Counted from the stretch's first letter, positions 15,245 to 22,017 are shown. The stretch is 22,017 nt of DNA from Thermoplasmata archaeon (GCA_030046135.1 JASIEC010000087.1:1-22017); one strand, 5' to 3'. The notes: a model not told the origin generated them from the letters alone. A program made the numbers and translations.

Positions 15245-17231
15245 GCGCGCCGAGATCGCTCGGCGGCTCGCCCCGCACCCCGGCGAGGATCGGGTAGGCC
15301 CGGACCGACCGAACCATGAGCTCCGCCGACAGCTGCCGGAGGGGCGCGAGACGGAACGTGACGTCCCGGAGCGCCTCCACGTAGATCCCTCCCATCCCGA
15401 AGACGACGATCGGGCCGAAGCCGTCGTCCCGCTGGATCCCGACGAGGACCTCCTTGCCGCGCGGGACCTGCGCCGAGATCTCGAACCCCGCCCGCCGGGC
15501 CGTCGGCGCGGCGGCCCGGACCGCGCTGTCGAGCCGGGTCCAGGCCGACCGGACGGCGGCCGCGTCACCGAGGCCGAGGGCCACGCCGCCAACGTCGGTC
15601 TTGTGCGAGATGTCGGGGGAGGCGACCTTCATCACGACGGGGTAGCCGATCGCCTCGGCGGCGTCGACCGCCGCCTGCGGGGTCGCGGCGAGGGCGGATC
15701 GCGGGAAGCGGATCCCGTACGCCTCGAGGAGCGAGCGGGCGGCGTACTCGGGCAGGACCGTCACCCCGGCCGCGCGAGCCCGGGCGATCGCCGCGTCGGC
15801 CGCGGCCCGGTCGACCGGGAACCGACGGATCTCCGTCCGGGGCCGCGTCCTCCACGCGTGGTAGCGCGCGACGGCGGCGAGCCCCCCGATCGCCTCCTCG
15901 GGGAACGTGTACGTCGGGATCCCCTGCTCCTCGAGGCTCGCGGCCTCCCGGGAGAGATCGGTGAGGCCGAAGAGGCACGCCACGAGCGGCTTCGGGCTCG
16001 TCCGCTTCGCCGCGACGATCGCGTCGACGACGCTCGACCCCGTCATCGTCCCGGTGGGCGTCGCGATCACGAACGCTCCGTCGAACCCCGCCGCGGCGAG
16101 GAGCGTCGTCAGGGTCTCGCGGTACATCGCCGCGCCCGCGTCCGCCGTCATGTCGACCGGGTTCGCGAGCGAGGCGATCGACGGCAGCCGGCCGGCGAGG
16201 CCGGACTGGGTCGCGGCGTCGATCGGAGGGAGCTCGAGCCCGTGCCGGATCGCGGCGTCCGCCGCGACGATCCCCGGTCCCCCCGAGTTCGTGAGGACGA
16301 CGAGCCGGGGCCCGGCGAGGGCGAGCTCTTTCGAGAAGATCTTCGCCGAGCGGAACAGCTCGCCGAGGGTCTCGACCCTCTGCACCCCGGCCTGCTCGAA
16401 CAGGCAGTCGAACAGCTCGTCGCGCCCGGATTGCGCGAGCGATCCCGTGTGGCTCTTGGCGGCGCGCTCCCCCACGGCCGTCCGACCGCTCTTGATCACG
16501 AGCACGGGCGTCCTCTCCGTGACCTCCCTCGCGGCCTCGAGGAACCGGCGCCCGTGGGCGAGGCTCTCGACGTAGAGGAGGATCACCCTCGTCGCCGGAT
16601 CGTTGCCCAGCGACGTGAGGAGGTCGTTCTCGTCGACCCCGGCCCGGTTCCCCACCGAGACGAACCGGGAGAACCCGATCCTCTCCGCGATCCCGTACTG
16701 GAGGATCCCCGCCCCGAGCGCGCCGCTCTGGGAGACGAACGCGATGTTCCCCGCCGGGGGGAGGCTCTCGCTGAACGTGGCGTTGAGGCCGACCGCGGGG
16801 TCCGTGTTGAACACCCCGAAGCAGTTCGGGCCCACGAGGGACATCGAGTGCGCCTCCGCCGCGCGGACGACCTCCTCCTCGAGCGTCCGGCCGGCCTCCC
16901 CGACCTCGCGGAACCCCGCCGAGATGACGATCACGCCGCGCGTGCCGCGAGCTCCGAGCTCGCGGACGACCCCGGCGACCCTCGCGGCGGGCACGATCAC
17001 GATCCCGAGATCCGGTACCTCGGGAAGCGAGGCGATGTCGGGGTAGCACCGGACCCCCGACACGCTCTTCCAGGACGGGTTCACCGGATAGACGACGCCC
17101 TGGAAGCCGGCCTGGAGCAGGTTCCGGAAGAGGCTCGTCCCGACGTGGCCCGGGCGGTTCGAGGCGCCGATCACGGCGACCGAGCTCGGCCGGAACAGCT
17201 CGTCGAGCCCGACGGACCGGCCGATCGTCAT
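15081..17231 (-). CDS. acd: ADP-forming acyl-CoA (acetyl-CoA) synthetase, fused alpha-beta
   Basis: Converts an acyl-CoA plus ADP and phosphate to acid, CoA and ATP, the archaeal route for ATP from acetyl-CoA and other acyl-CoAs. Order of domains in 716 residues: CoA-binding Rossmann domain (SVAVIGASNRPGHVG, 17-31), ligase domains with VGPNCFGVFNT (133-143) and FVSQSGALGAG (165-175), phospho-histidine region KSHTGSLAQS (H261), TNSGGPGIVAADA, then a C-terminal ATP-grasp domain (about 490-710) with YPVVMKVASPDISHKTDVGG and ELDLNPLLV. The frame stays open to an ATG at 17273, but that would put the TATA box inside the coding region, so ATG 17231 is preferred. Likely partner is KorAB. Its 3' end overlaps moaE. 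Confidence 0.95.
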   Translation of the reverse strand: MTIGRSVGLDELFRPSSVAVIGASNRPGHVGTSLFRNLLQAGFQGVVYPVNPSWKSVSGVRCYPDIASLPEVPDLGIVIVPAARVAGVVRELGARGTRGVIVISAGFREVGEAGRTLEEEVVRAAEAHSMSLVGPNCFGVFNTDPAVGLNATFSESLPPAGNIAFVSQSGALGAGILQYGIAERIGFSRFVSVGNRAGVDENDLLTSLGNDPATRVILLYVESLAHGRRFLEAAREVTERTPVLVIKSGRTAVGERAAKSHTGSLAQSGRDELFDCLFEQAGVQRVETLGELFRSAKIFSKELALAGPRLVVLTNSGGPGIVAADAAIRHGLELPPIDAATQSGLAGRLPSIASLANPVDMTADAGAAMYRETLTTLLAAAGFDGAFVIATPTGTMTGSSVVDAIVAAKRTSPKPLVACLFGLTDLSREAASLEEQGIPTYTFPEEAIGGLAAVARYHAWRTRPRTEIRRFPVDRAAADAAIARARAAGVTVLPEYAARSLLEAYGIRFPRSALAATPQAAVDAAEAIGYPVVMKVASPDISHKTDVGGVALGLGDAAAVRSAWTRLDSAVRAAAPTARRAGFEISAQVPRGKEVLVGIQRDDGFGPIVVFGMGGIYVEALRDVTFRLAPLRQLSAELMVRSVRAYPILAGVRGEPPSDLGALTEAIERISQLAVERPEVVELDLNPLLVRPTGEGVVAVDARVVLAPPSRSGPTA

Positions 17232-17261
17232 CGAGGGAAACCCCCCGCGGACCGTGGTCTG

Positions 17262-17270
17262 TTTATATAT
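17262..17270. promoter_or_regulatory. Palindromic TATA box shared by acyl-CoA synthetase and mrp
   Basis: TTTATATAT is the strongest TATA element in the window and reads ATATATAAA on the other strand. Its centre is 25 bases before the mrp GTG (17291) and 35 bases before the synthetase ATG (17231). It could therefore drive a leaderless mrp transcript and a synthetase transcript with a leader of about 8 bases. The entire intergenic gap is 59 bases and holds no second AT-rich run. Confidence 0.75.
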
Positions 17271-17290
17271 CAACGCTCGGTGGAAACGGC

Positions 17291-18166
17291 GTGAGCGCCA
17301 CGGGCGGCAACGCTCCCCCGGCCCCGGGGGCCCGTCCTCCCGGCCCGGCGGGGGCCCCGGCCCGGGGACCCCGAGGCCTCCTCCAGAGGATGGAGAAGCG
17401 GGGCCTCAAGCACGTCGTGGCGATCGGGAGCGGCAAGGGCGGCGTCGGGAAGTCCTCGGTCACGGCGCTCCTCGCCTCCGAGCTGGTCCGTCAGGGCCGC
17501 ACGGTGGGGATCCTCGACGCCGACATCACCGGCCCGTCGATCCCGAAGCTGCTCGGTCTCACCGGCCCGCTCGTCGACCGGGGGGAAGGGATCGAGCCCG
17601 CGGTCTCCCGGGCCGGCGTCCGCATCGTCTCCTCCCAGTTCATGGTCGAGGACGAGCAGACCCCCGTCATCTGGCGGGGCCCGCTCGTGACCCGGCTCAT
17701 CACGCAGTTCTTCGGGTCCGTCGCCTGGGGCACGCTCGACTACCTCCTCATCGACATGCCGCCCGGGACGAGCGACGTCCCGCTCACCGTCTTCCAGACG
17801 ATCCCGATCGACGGCATGGTGTTCGTCCTCACCCCGCAGGACCTCGCCGCCCTGATCGTGAAGAAGGCGATGAACATGGCCCGGGACCTCCACGTTCCTC
17901 TCCTCGGGGTGGTGGAGAACATGGGGTACCTCGCCTGCCCGCACTGCGGCGAGCGGATCGAGCTGTTCGGCGAGAGCCGGGTCGCCCGCGTCGCGCAGGA
18001 GTACGGCATCCCGGTGCTGGGCCGGCTCCCGGTCGCGCCGGCCGTCTCGACGTTGTCGGACGAGGGAGGCCTCGACCGGCACACGGCCCCGGAGGTCACG
18101 AGCCTCGCGACGGCCTTCGAGAAGGCCGTCGAGGACCTCACGAAGTCGTCGGTGACGGTGCTGTAG
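17291..18166 (+). CDS. mrp: Mrp/Nbp35-family iron-sulfur cluster carrier ATPase
   Basis: Cytoplasmic P-loop ATPase that binds and transfers [4Fe-4S] clusters to apoproteins. 291 residues. GSGKGGVGKS (46-55, the deviant Walker A with the signature lysine), GILDADITGPSIPKLLG (switch region), DYLLIDMPPGTSD (Walker B) and the cluster-binding CPHC motif in MGYLACPHCGER are all present. The first 28 residues are a Pro/Ala/Gly-rich tail. It has neither the N-terminal cysteine-rich domain of eukaryotic Nbp35 nor the DUF59 domain of many bacterial Mrp proteins. Neighbouring Fe-S (KorB) and molybdopterin genes are plausible clients. The GTG start is set by the TATA spacing. The 3' end overlaps the TraB-family gene by 29 bases. 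Confidence 0.96.
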   Translation: MSATGGNAPPAPGARPPGPAGAPARGPRGLLQRMEKRGLKHVVAIGSGKGGVGKSSVTALLASELVRQGRTVGILDADITGPSIPKLLGLTGPLVDRGEGIEPAVSRAGVRIVSSQFMVEDEQTPVIWRGPLVTRLITQFFGSVAWGTLDYLLIDMPPGTSDVPLTVFQTIPIDGMVFVLTPQDLAALIVKKAMNMARDLHVPLLGVVENMGYLACPHCGERIELFGESRVARVAQEYGIPVLGRLPVAPAVSTLSDEGGLDRHTAPEVTSLATAFEKAVEDLTKSSVTVL

Positions 18167-18851
18167 TCCGGCGGAGCTCGCGGAACGGGATCGTCTCGAC
18201 GTCGACGCCCCGCGTCCGCAGCGCGGTCGCGAGGCCGGGGACGTGGGCGTCCCCGACGACGACCGCGAGGCGGGGCACCCCGGCGACCCCGATCGACGCG
18301 ATCCGCTCGGCCATGTGCTCGTTGCGGACGTCGAGGAGGAGATGGGCGAGCACGGGGCTCACCCGTCGGAGCTCGTCGGTGAACTCCTCGGGGCTCTCGG
18401 CGTACCGGTCCATCTCGCCCTCCACCACGCGGGACGGCAGGAACAACCCGACGACCGCGGTGAGGAGCAGGCCGATGCGCTCCTTGAACGGCAGCGCGCG
18501 GGCGAACGCCGCGATCGTCGCGGGGAGCGGGTCGTCCACCAGGAACACGGGGAGTCGCCGCTCCTGGGCGATGCGCGCGGCGACCCGCATCTCCTCGCCG
18601 GCGTCCCCTCCGCCGATCGCCGACCCGAGACGGCGCTGGACCAGCGCCCAGAGGCGGAAGACGAACGGGGCGCCGGCCGTGGACCGCGGCCCCCCGGGCG
18701 GTCCGAGGAGGACGGCGGCCCGCTGCGCGTCGAGCTCGAGGGCGACCCCGTCGAGGGCGCGGGCCCCCAGGGCGGCGCGCAGCGGCGCCTCGAGGTCGAC
18801 CACGTGCGCCACGCCGAGCACGACGACGCGACGTCCGAGACCGGCCGCCAT
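18138..18851 (-). CDS. Short TraB/PrgY-family protein
   Basis: 237-residue protein with the TraB motif set: VLGVAHVVDL (H16), ALELDAQR (E39, D41, R44), GEEMRVAARIAQ and FLVDDPLPATI, LLDVRNEHMAERI (R176, N177) and VVVGDAHVPGL (H203). These conserved polar residues are thought to form a metal-dependent hydrolase-like site; TraB/PrgY acts in pheromone inhibition in enterococci, and the archaeal role is unknown. Many archaeal members carry a C-terminal membrane domain; here the protein stops soon after H203, leaving only the soluble core plus one hydrophobic helix at about 126-140 (RIGLLLTAVVGLFLP). The ATG has a faint AT-containing run (CTACTTGAG) about 29 bases upstream. It converges on mrp. 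Confidence 0.88.
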   Translation of the reverse strand: MAAGLGRRVVVLGVAHVVDLEAPLRAALGARALDGVALELDAQRAAVLLGPPGGPRSTAGAPFVFRLWALVQRRLGSAIGGGDAGEEMRVAARIAQERRLPVFLVDDPLPATIAAFARALPFKERIGLLLTAVVGLFLPSRVVEGEMDRYAESPEEFTDELRRVSPVLAHLLLDVRNEHMAERIASIGVAGVPRLAVVVGDAHVPGLATALRTRGVDVETIPFRELRRTTAPSPTTS

Positions 18852-18904
18852 CGGCGCCTCGAGGCGCGACGCCCCTCAAGTAGCCTCGCGGTGGGCAAAC
18901 CCCC

Positions 18905-18909
18905 ATAAG
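18905..18909 (+). promoter_or_regulatory. TATA-like element before the small unknown gene
   Basis: ATAAG lies centred about 25 bases before the ATG at 18932, spacing that fits a leaderless transcript. The match is short. Confidence 0.33.
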
Positions 18910-18931
18910 GGGGACCCCGGTCGGGCCCGCG

Positions 18932-19234
18932 ATGGCTTGGACCCTGCTCTCGGTCCCCACCTCGAAGCGCGCCGAGCTCGACGCCGCGCTGCACGACGAC
19001 CTCGTCTCGCGCCAGAGCCACAAGATCCGGGCGGCCGCGTCGCTCGGGGGACCGGCCGACGCGACGTACGTGCTCGTCGAGGGATCGGCCGACGCCGTCC
19101 GGCGGGCGGAGGAGCTGCTCCGGGAGGTCGGCACCCCGATCGGCGCGGCGGAGCGGGAGCCCCTCTACCGGAAGCTGAAGGACGAGGACGAGGCGGCGTC
19201 GGCGGGGATGGGCCTCTTCTTCACCGAGGGGTAG
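18932..19234 (+). CDS. Small conserved-looking protein of unknown function
   Basis: Not recognised. 100 residues, starting at ATG. The predicted order is strand (AWTLLSVP), helix (SKRAELDAALHDDLV), a basic linker (SRQSHKIRAAASLGG), strand (DATYVLVEGS), helix (ADAVRRAEELLREVG), then a charged tail (YRKLKDEDEAASA) and a hydrophobic end MGLFFTEG. This beta-alpha-beta-alpha pattern resembles small ferredoxin-like or ACT-like folds that bind ligands or nucleic acid. There is no cysteine, membrane segment or catalytic motif. It has its own upstream AT element, is divergent from the TraB gene, and ends 3 bases from the convergent GPN GTPase gene. Codon use and lack of overlap support it as a real gene. 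Confidence 0.75.
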   Translation: MAWTLLSVPTSKRAELDAALHDDLVSRQSHKIRAAASLGGPADATYVLVEGSADAVRRAEELLREVGTPIGAAEREPLYRKLKDEDEAASAGMGLFFTEG

Positions 19235-19237
19235 CGC

Positions 19238-20029
19238 TCACTCCCCCGGCGGAGGCTGGCTCGGCTCGAGGTCCTCGCCCCCCGCGAAGATCCTCCGGGT
19301 CGCGCGATAGAACGTGTCGAGCCCCGTCCCCGCCTGGGCGGACGTCGGGAAGAGCCCCGTGAGCGGCCCCATCGTGTCGATCCCTCGGAGGACCTCGGTC
19401 GACAGTTGGACGTCGGGCGTCGGCGGGTCCCGGGTCACGGCCTCGTAGAGCGCCCCCGGCTCGTCCGACCAGGCGGCGATCTCGGCGAGCTGCTCGGGGG
19501 TGAGCGCGTCGGATTTCGTGAGCACGTTCACCATCGGGCGTCGGAGCCGGAACTCGACCGTCGCGCTCAGGAGGAGGAGGGAGACGAACCCGGGGGCGCT
19601 CCGCGCGAGCGCCGGGTCGAAGAGGAAGGCGATCGCGCACTCCTCCCCCCCGAGCGCGTCGACGATCGCCCTCGACGCCTCGCGGAACGCGAACAGCTCG
19701 ATCTGGCCCGGGGTGTCGACGAGCACCAGGTCGGACGGGTGCTGCGCGATCGCCTGCTTCACCTCGAAGATCTTGAGCGCGATCATGTCCGCGGCCGCGA
19801 CCTGGGCCCCGTTCGGGCCGAGCCCGTACTCGTCCTGGATGTCGGCGAGCCGGACCCACTCTCGGATGTCGACGTCGGGGTCGATCGCGTCCCCCTCGAA
19901 CCCCGGGTCGAGGTTCACGACGGTCGCGTCGTGGCCCTCCGCGCGGAGCCAGCCGACGAACGCGCGGACGAACGTCGTCTTGCCGGCGCCCGCCGTGCCC
20001 GTGACGAAGACGGTGGGGGCCTCCTCCAT
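19238..20029 (-). CDS. GPN-loop GTPase
   Basis: Dimeric GTPase of the GPN/XAB1 family. Its eukaryotic relatives assemble and import RNA polymerase II; the archaeal function is not settled. 263 residues with G1 GTAGAGKT (11-18), NLDPG (39-43), the family-defining GPN insertion (71-73, in YGLGPNGAQ), G3 DTPGQIELF (105-113) and G4 TKSD (171-174). Length is normal for archaeal members, and the tail is acidic and Pro-rich. The ATG follows the SRP19 stop codon directly with no spacer, so it is the last gene of the S8e-SRP19-GPN operon and is probably translated by coupling. Confidence 0.96.
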   Translation of the reverse strand: MEEAPTVFVTGTAGAGKTTFVRAFVGWLRAEGHDATVVNLDPGFEGDAIDPDVDIREWVRLADIQDEYGLGPNGAQVAAADMIALKIFEVKQAIAQHPSDLVLVDTPGQIELFAFREASRAIVDALGGEECAIAFLFDPALARSAPGFVSLLLLSATVEFRLRRPMVNVLTKSDALTPEQLAEIAAWSDEPGALYEAVTRDPPTPDVQLSTEVLRGIDTMGPLTGLFPTSAQAGTGLDTFYRATRRIFAGGEDLEPSQPPPGE

Positions 20030-20335
20030 TCACGCCTTCGCCTTCGAGGGCTCGCCCCGGAGCTTCCGGATCTCTCGCGCGAGGGACCGGAGGAACCCTG
20101 CCTTCGCGCTGCCGCCCCGCTTCGTCACCTTCACCCTCCCCGCGAACAGGTAGGCGCGCCGGGGGTACTGCTTGCCCGGCTCGGCATCGGCCCGGTAGCC
20201 CAGCTTCTGGGCCGCGCGGGCGATCTCCTCGACGGTGAGGTCGGAGAGACCGTCGGCCTCGGGGACCCGACGGCCCTCGGCGCGGGAGAGACCCCGGTCG
20301 AGGTACGCGGGGTAGACGTAGAAGTGATCGGGCAT
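20030..20335 (-). CDS. srp19: Signal recognition particle 19 kDa protein
   Basis: RNA-binding protein that folds SRP 7S RNA so that SRP54 can bind, and so directs membrane-protein targeting. 101 residues. FYVYPAYLDRGLSRAEGRRVP is the typical opening, cut by the usual central TVEEI, LGY and P-x-R-YPRRAYLFAGRVKV elements, and the tail is Lys/Arg-rich. The start is the ATG at 20335, 19 bases downstream of the S8e stop. The gene has no promoter of its own that I can see. Co-transcription with S8e ties SRP assembly to ribosome synthesis. Identity is clear. Confidence 0.95.
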   Translation of the reverse strand: MPDHFYVYPAYLDRGLSRAEGRRVPEADGLSDLTVEEIARAAQKLGYRADAEPGKQYPRRAYLFAGRVKVTKRGGSAKAGFLRSLAREIRKLRGEPSKAKA

Positions 20336-20354
20336 CCCGCCCGCCGCCCCGGGG

Positions 20355-20747
20355 TCACCCCGGCGCGGCAGCGACCCGGATCCCGTTGAGGACCCCGTCC
20401 TGGCCCGGCCGGGAACGGACCCGGACGAGACCGAGCTCGGTCTCGAGGATCGCACCCTTCGTGATGATGTTCCGCTGGACGTAGTTCGGGTTGGCGGGGT
20501 TCTCGCGCACCGTGACGATCCGGGCGGCCTGCATCTTCCCGGACGCCGGATCGAAGACGTTGATCGTCTGCGCGGTGAGGATCCTGAGCTTCATCGCGGC
20601 GCCGCGCACCCGGTACGTCTTCACGGTCCCGGGGCCGAGCGTCGCGGTCTGGAGCTCCCGGCCGATCTCGAACCGGCGCTTCTTGCGCGCGAGGCGCAAC
20701 CGGCCCCCCGTGCGCTTCCGCCGGGATCGGCCCTGCCAGATTCCCAT
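20355..20747 (-). CDS. rps8e: 30S ribosomal protein S8e
   Basis: Archaeal/eukaryal small-subunit ribosomal protein. 130 residues starting MGIWQGRSRRKRTGGR, followed by a strongly basic N-terminal stretch and the terminal part NYVQRNIITKGAILETELG and VRSRPGQDGVLNG, all typical of archaeal S8e. It is the first gene of the operon with SRP19 and the GPN GTPase. A CAAATA element lies 42 bases before the ATG and predicts a leader of about 17 bases. This gene, with SRP19, is the clearest marker that the genome is archaeal. Confidence 0.97.
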   Translation of the reverse strand: MGIWQGRSRRKRTGGRLRLARKKRRFEIGRELQTATLGPGTVKTYRVRGAAMKLRILTAQTINVFDPASGKMQAARIVTVRENPANPNYVQRNIITKGAILETELGLVRVRSRPGQDGVLNGIRVAAAPG

Positions 20748-20785
20748 CGAGAGTCTCCCCGAGGAGCGGTCCGACCGAGGGTCGG

Positions 20786-20791
20786 TATTTG
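20786..20791 (-). promoter_or_regulatory. TATA-like element for the S8e operon
   Basis: CAAATA (minus strand) is centred 42 bases before the S8e ATG in the 50-base gap behind the glucose dehydrogenase gene. A transcript start near 20763 would leave a leader of about 17 bases carrying GGGGAGA. Confidence 0.42.
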
Positions 20792-20797
20792 ACGCTT

Positions 20798-21910
20798 TCA
20801 GCGGGCGGGCGGCGAGGCGCTCGCCGCCACCGTCAGCACCGTCTTGATCGATCCGGGGGCCCGATCGGCGACGATCGCAGGGGCCTCTTCGAGCGGGCGG
20901 CGCTCGGTGATGAGACCGGAGGCCGAGCCCGGCCAGCGCGCCTCGAACGTCGCGAGGTCGCGGAGGCCCGCCTCGAAGTCGTCGCGGCTCGCGTTCACGC
21001 TCCCCACGATCGCTCGGTTCCCGAGAACGACCTCCCGGAGGAGATCCCCCTCGGCGAGCGGCGCCGGCGGGAGCCCGCTGGGAGGGATCCCGGTCAGGAC
21101 GAGGACCCCGTTGCGCCCCAGGCGGTCCACGAGGGCGAACGGCAGGGCGGTCGAGCCCGCCGCCTCCACGATCAGGTCGAACTCCCGGCCGTCGAGCGAC
21201 GCGAGCCCGGCGGCGACGTCGACGTGCTCGGCGCCGACCCTCTGCACGAGCGCGGCCGCCGCCGTCGCGTCCCCGTGGCGGTCGACCGCGGTGACCGCAT
21301 ACCCCCGGGTCCGGAGCGCGAGCACCGCGAGCATGCCCACCGCGCCCGTGCCGGCGACGAGCGCCGAGGCGGGGCCCGTCGCGGGGTGCCCGGGCGTCGG
21401 CTCCTTGCGCCGCAGCACGGCTTCCCCCTGGGCGATCGCCTTCTCGACGACGCTGAGAGGTTCGAGGAGGACCGCGGTGCCCGCCTGGCCCGTGGGGACC
21501 GGCACGAGGTACTCGGGCCGCTCCACGTACTCGTCCGCCCAGTACCCGGGTGCCCCGAGGATGCCGCGCTCGGTGTAGAGGCCGGTCTCGCAGAAGTCGG
21601 AGCGGTCGACGGCGCAGAACCGGCAGCGGCCGCAGCCCCGACGCACCGTCGCGACGACGAGGTCGCCCGGCGCGAGCGTCCGCTCGCCCGCGGGGACCTT
21701 CGCCACCCGGCCCAGGTTCTCGTGGCCGAGGATGAGATACGGGGCGCCCGCCGGGGCCCGCCCGTACTTCCCTCCCGCGATGTCGCGATCGGTCCCGCAG
21801 ACCCCGCACTCGACGACGGAGACCCGGACGCCCCCGGGAACGTCCGGCGGAGCGGGGACGTCCCGGACCGACGCCCCGGGGGACGGCGGCTCGACGACGA
21901 CCGCTCTCAC
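20798..21910 (-). CDS. gdh: Glucose 1-dehydrogenase (zinc, NAD(P)+)
   Basis: Medium-chain zinc dehydrogenase that oxidises glucose (often galactose as well) to the aldonolactone, the first step of the archaeal Entner-Doudoroff pathways. 370 residues. Catalytic-zinc region CGVCGTDRD (C38) and LGHENLG (H63/E64), a complete structural-zinc set C93/C96/C99/C107, GYWADEYVERPEYLV, LLEPLSVVEKA (E150), the nucleotide site VAGTGAVG (187-192) and DRHGD (210-214, where the Arg-His pair favours NADP+), then GNRAIVGSVNASRDDF. Segment order and these motifs match the Thermoplasma acidophilum enzyme as I recall it. The GTG start overlaps the upstream gene's TGA as GTGA. Confidence 0.93.
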   Translation of the reverse strand: MRAVVVEPPSPGASVRDVPAPPDVPGGVRVSVVECGVCGTDRDIAGGKYGRAPAGAPYLILGHENLGRVAKVPAGERTLAPGDLVVATVRRGCGRCRFCAVDRSDFCETGLYTERGILGAPGYWADEYVERPEYLVPVPTGQAGTAVLLEPLSVVEKAIAQGEAVLRRKEPTPGHPATGPASALVAGTGAVGMLAVLALRTRGYAVTAVDRHGDATAAAALVQRVGAEHVDVAAGLASLDGREFDLIVEAAGSTALPFALVDRLGRNGVLVLTGIPPSGLPPAPLAEGDLLREVVLGNRAIVGSVNASRDDFEAGLRDLATFEARWPGSASGLITERRPLEEAPAIVADRAPGSIKTVLTVAASASPPAR

Positions 21911-22017
21911 GCCCGGTCCTTCAGGAACGGAGCCAGTCCCGCCTCGACGGGCCCCAGCCTCGCGAGCACGGCATGCGACTCCTCCTCGGTGAGCGGGTCG
22001 ATGGGAGACCGGTAGCC
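21907..22017 (-). CDS. C-terminal end of an upstream gene, probably dihydrodipicolinate synthase/KDG aldolase type
   Basis: Only the last 36 residues are in the window; the rest lies to the right. They contain YRSPIDPLTEEE near the start and end in FLKDRA. Members of the DapA/KDG-aldolase family often finish with a similar R-x-P-x-x-P-L-T/S-E-E-E motif followed by a helix, and the neighbour is glucose dehydrogenase, so 2-keto-3-deoxygluconate aldolase is a reasonable reading. The evidence is short and could fit other families. Its TGA overlaps the glucose dehydrogenase GTG, so the genes are translationally coupled. Confidence 0.5.
   Translation of the reverse strand, partial: GYRSPIDPLTEEESHAVLARLGPVEAGLAPFLKDRA

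Noticed and set aside
17232..17273. Upstream ATG for acyl-CoA synthetase, adding 14 residues
   Set aside because: It would place the TATA box within the coding region, and the family begins near the downstream ATG.
20770..20784. CCGAC/GTCGG inverted repeat downstream of glucose dehydrogenase
   Set aside because: The stem is only five pairs and lacks a T-tract, so I do not call it a terminator.
1..22017. tRNA or rRNA genes, CRISPR arrays, transposases, attachment sites
   Set aside because: I looked through all gaps (none exceeds about 150 bases) and saw no cloverleaf, direct-repeat array, transposase motif or terminal repeat.

Overview
This 22 kb window is GC-rich, densely packed and has no untranslated gap above about 150 bases. 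It reads as a chromosomal segment of an archaeon. Several genes are archaeal or archaeal/eukaryal in type: ribosomal protein S8e, SRP19, a GPN-loop GTPase, a family-B DNA polymerase, a two-gene 2-oxoacid:ferredoxin oxidoreductase with fused gamma-alpha subunit, an ADP-forming acyl-CoA synthetase, and a zinc glucose dehydrogenase that resembles the Thermoplasma enzyme. AT-rich TATA-like boxes about 25 bases upstream of start codons also fit. My inference is a high-GC member of the Thermoplasmatota. The class-level guess is moderate; anything finer is not supported by the sequence alone.

Layout, left to right. Bases 1-1977 hold the C-terminal two thirds of a family-B DNA polymerase (+). It is followed convergently by a two-gene unit (-) of purM and an EamA transporter, and then, divergently from purM, by dihydroorotase pyrC (+). 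Bases 5.5-11.7 kb form a membrane/envelope block. One operon (-) runs hairpin membrane protein, CGGC protein, DedA. A lone three-helix membrane protein (+) follows. A second operon (-) runs a paralogous hairpin membrane protein and a polysaccharide (Wzx-type) flippase. A large polytopic membrane protein (+) with a sequon-rich outer domain ends the block. Bases 11.7-18.2 kb are energy and cofactor metabolism: korAB (-), moaD-moaE (+), ADP-forming acyl-CoA synthetase (-), and the Mrp/Nbp35 Fe-S carrier ATPase (+). Bases 18.1-20.7 kb carry a TraB-family protein (-), a small unknown (+), and the operon S8e - SRP19 - GPN GTPase (-). The right end has glucose 1-dehydrogenase (-), translationally coupled to the tail of an upstream gene that looks like a dihydrodipicolinate synthase/KDG aldolase-type enzyme. 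This suggests a non-phosphorylating Entner-Doudoroff locus.

The most interesting part is the envelope block. Two paralogous double-membrane-span proteins with a strongly conserved C-x4-C outer loop each head an operon that ends in a protein of a lipid- or lipid-glycan-translocating family (DedA in one, Wzx-type flippase in the other). A glycosyltransferase-like membrane protein is transcribed divergently from the second. Other noteworthy points are a palindromic TATA box apparently shared by acyl-CoA synthetase and mrp, a 164-base antisense overlap between moaE and the acyl-CoA synthetase that covers the catalytic lysine region of MoaE, and a general habit of convergent gene ends overlapping. 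I saw no tRNA, rRNA, CRISPR array or insertion sequence.
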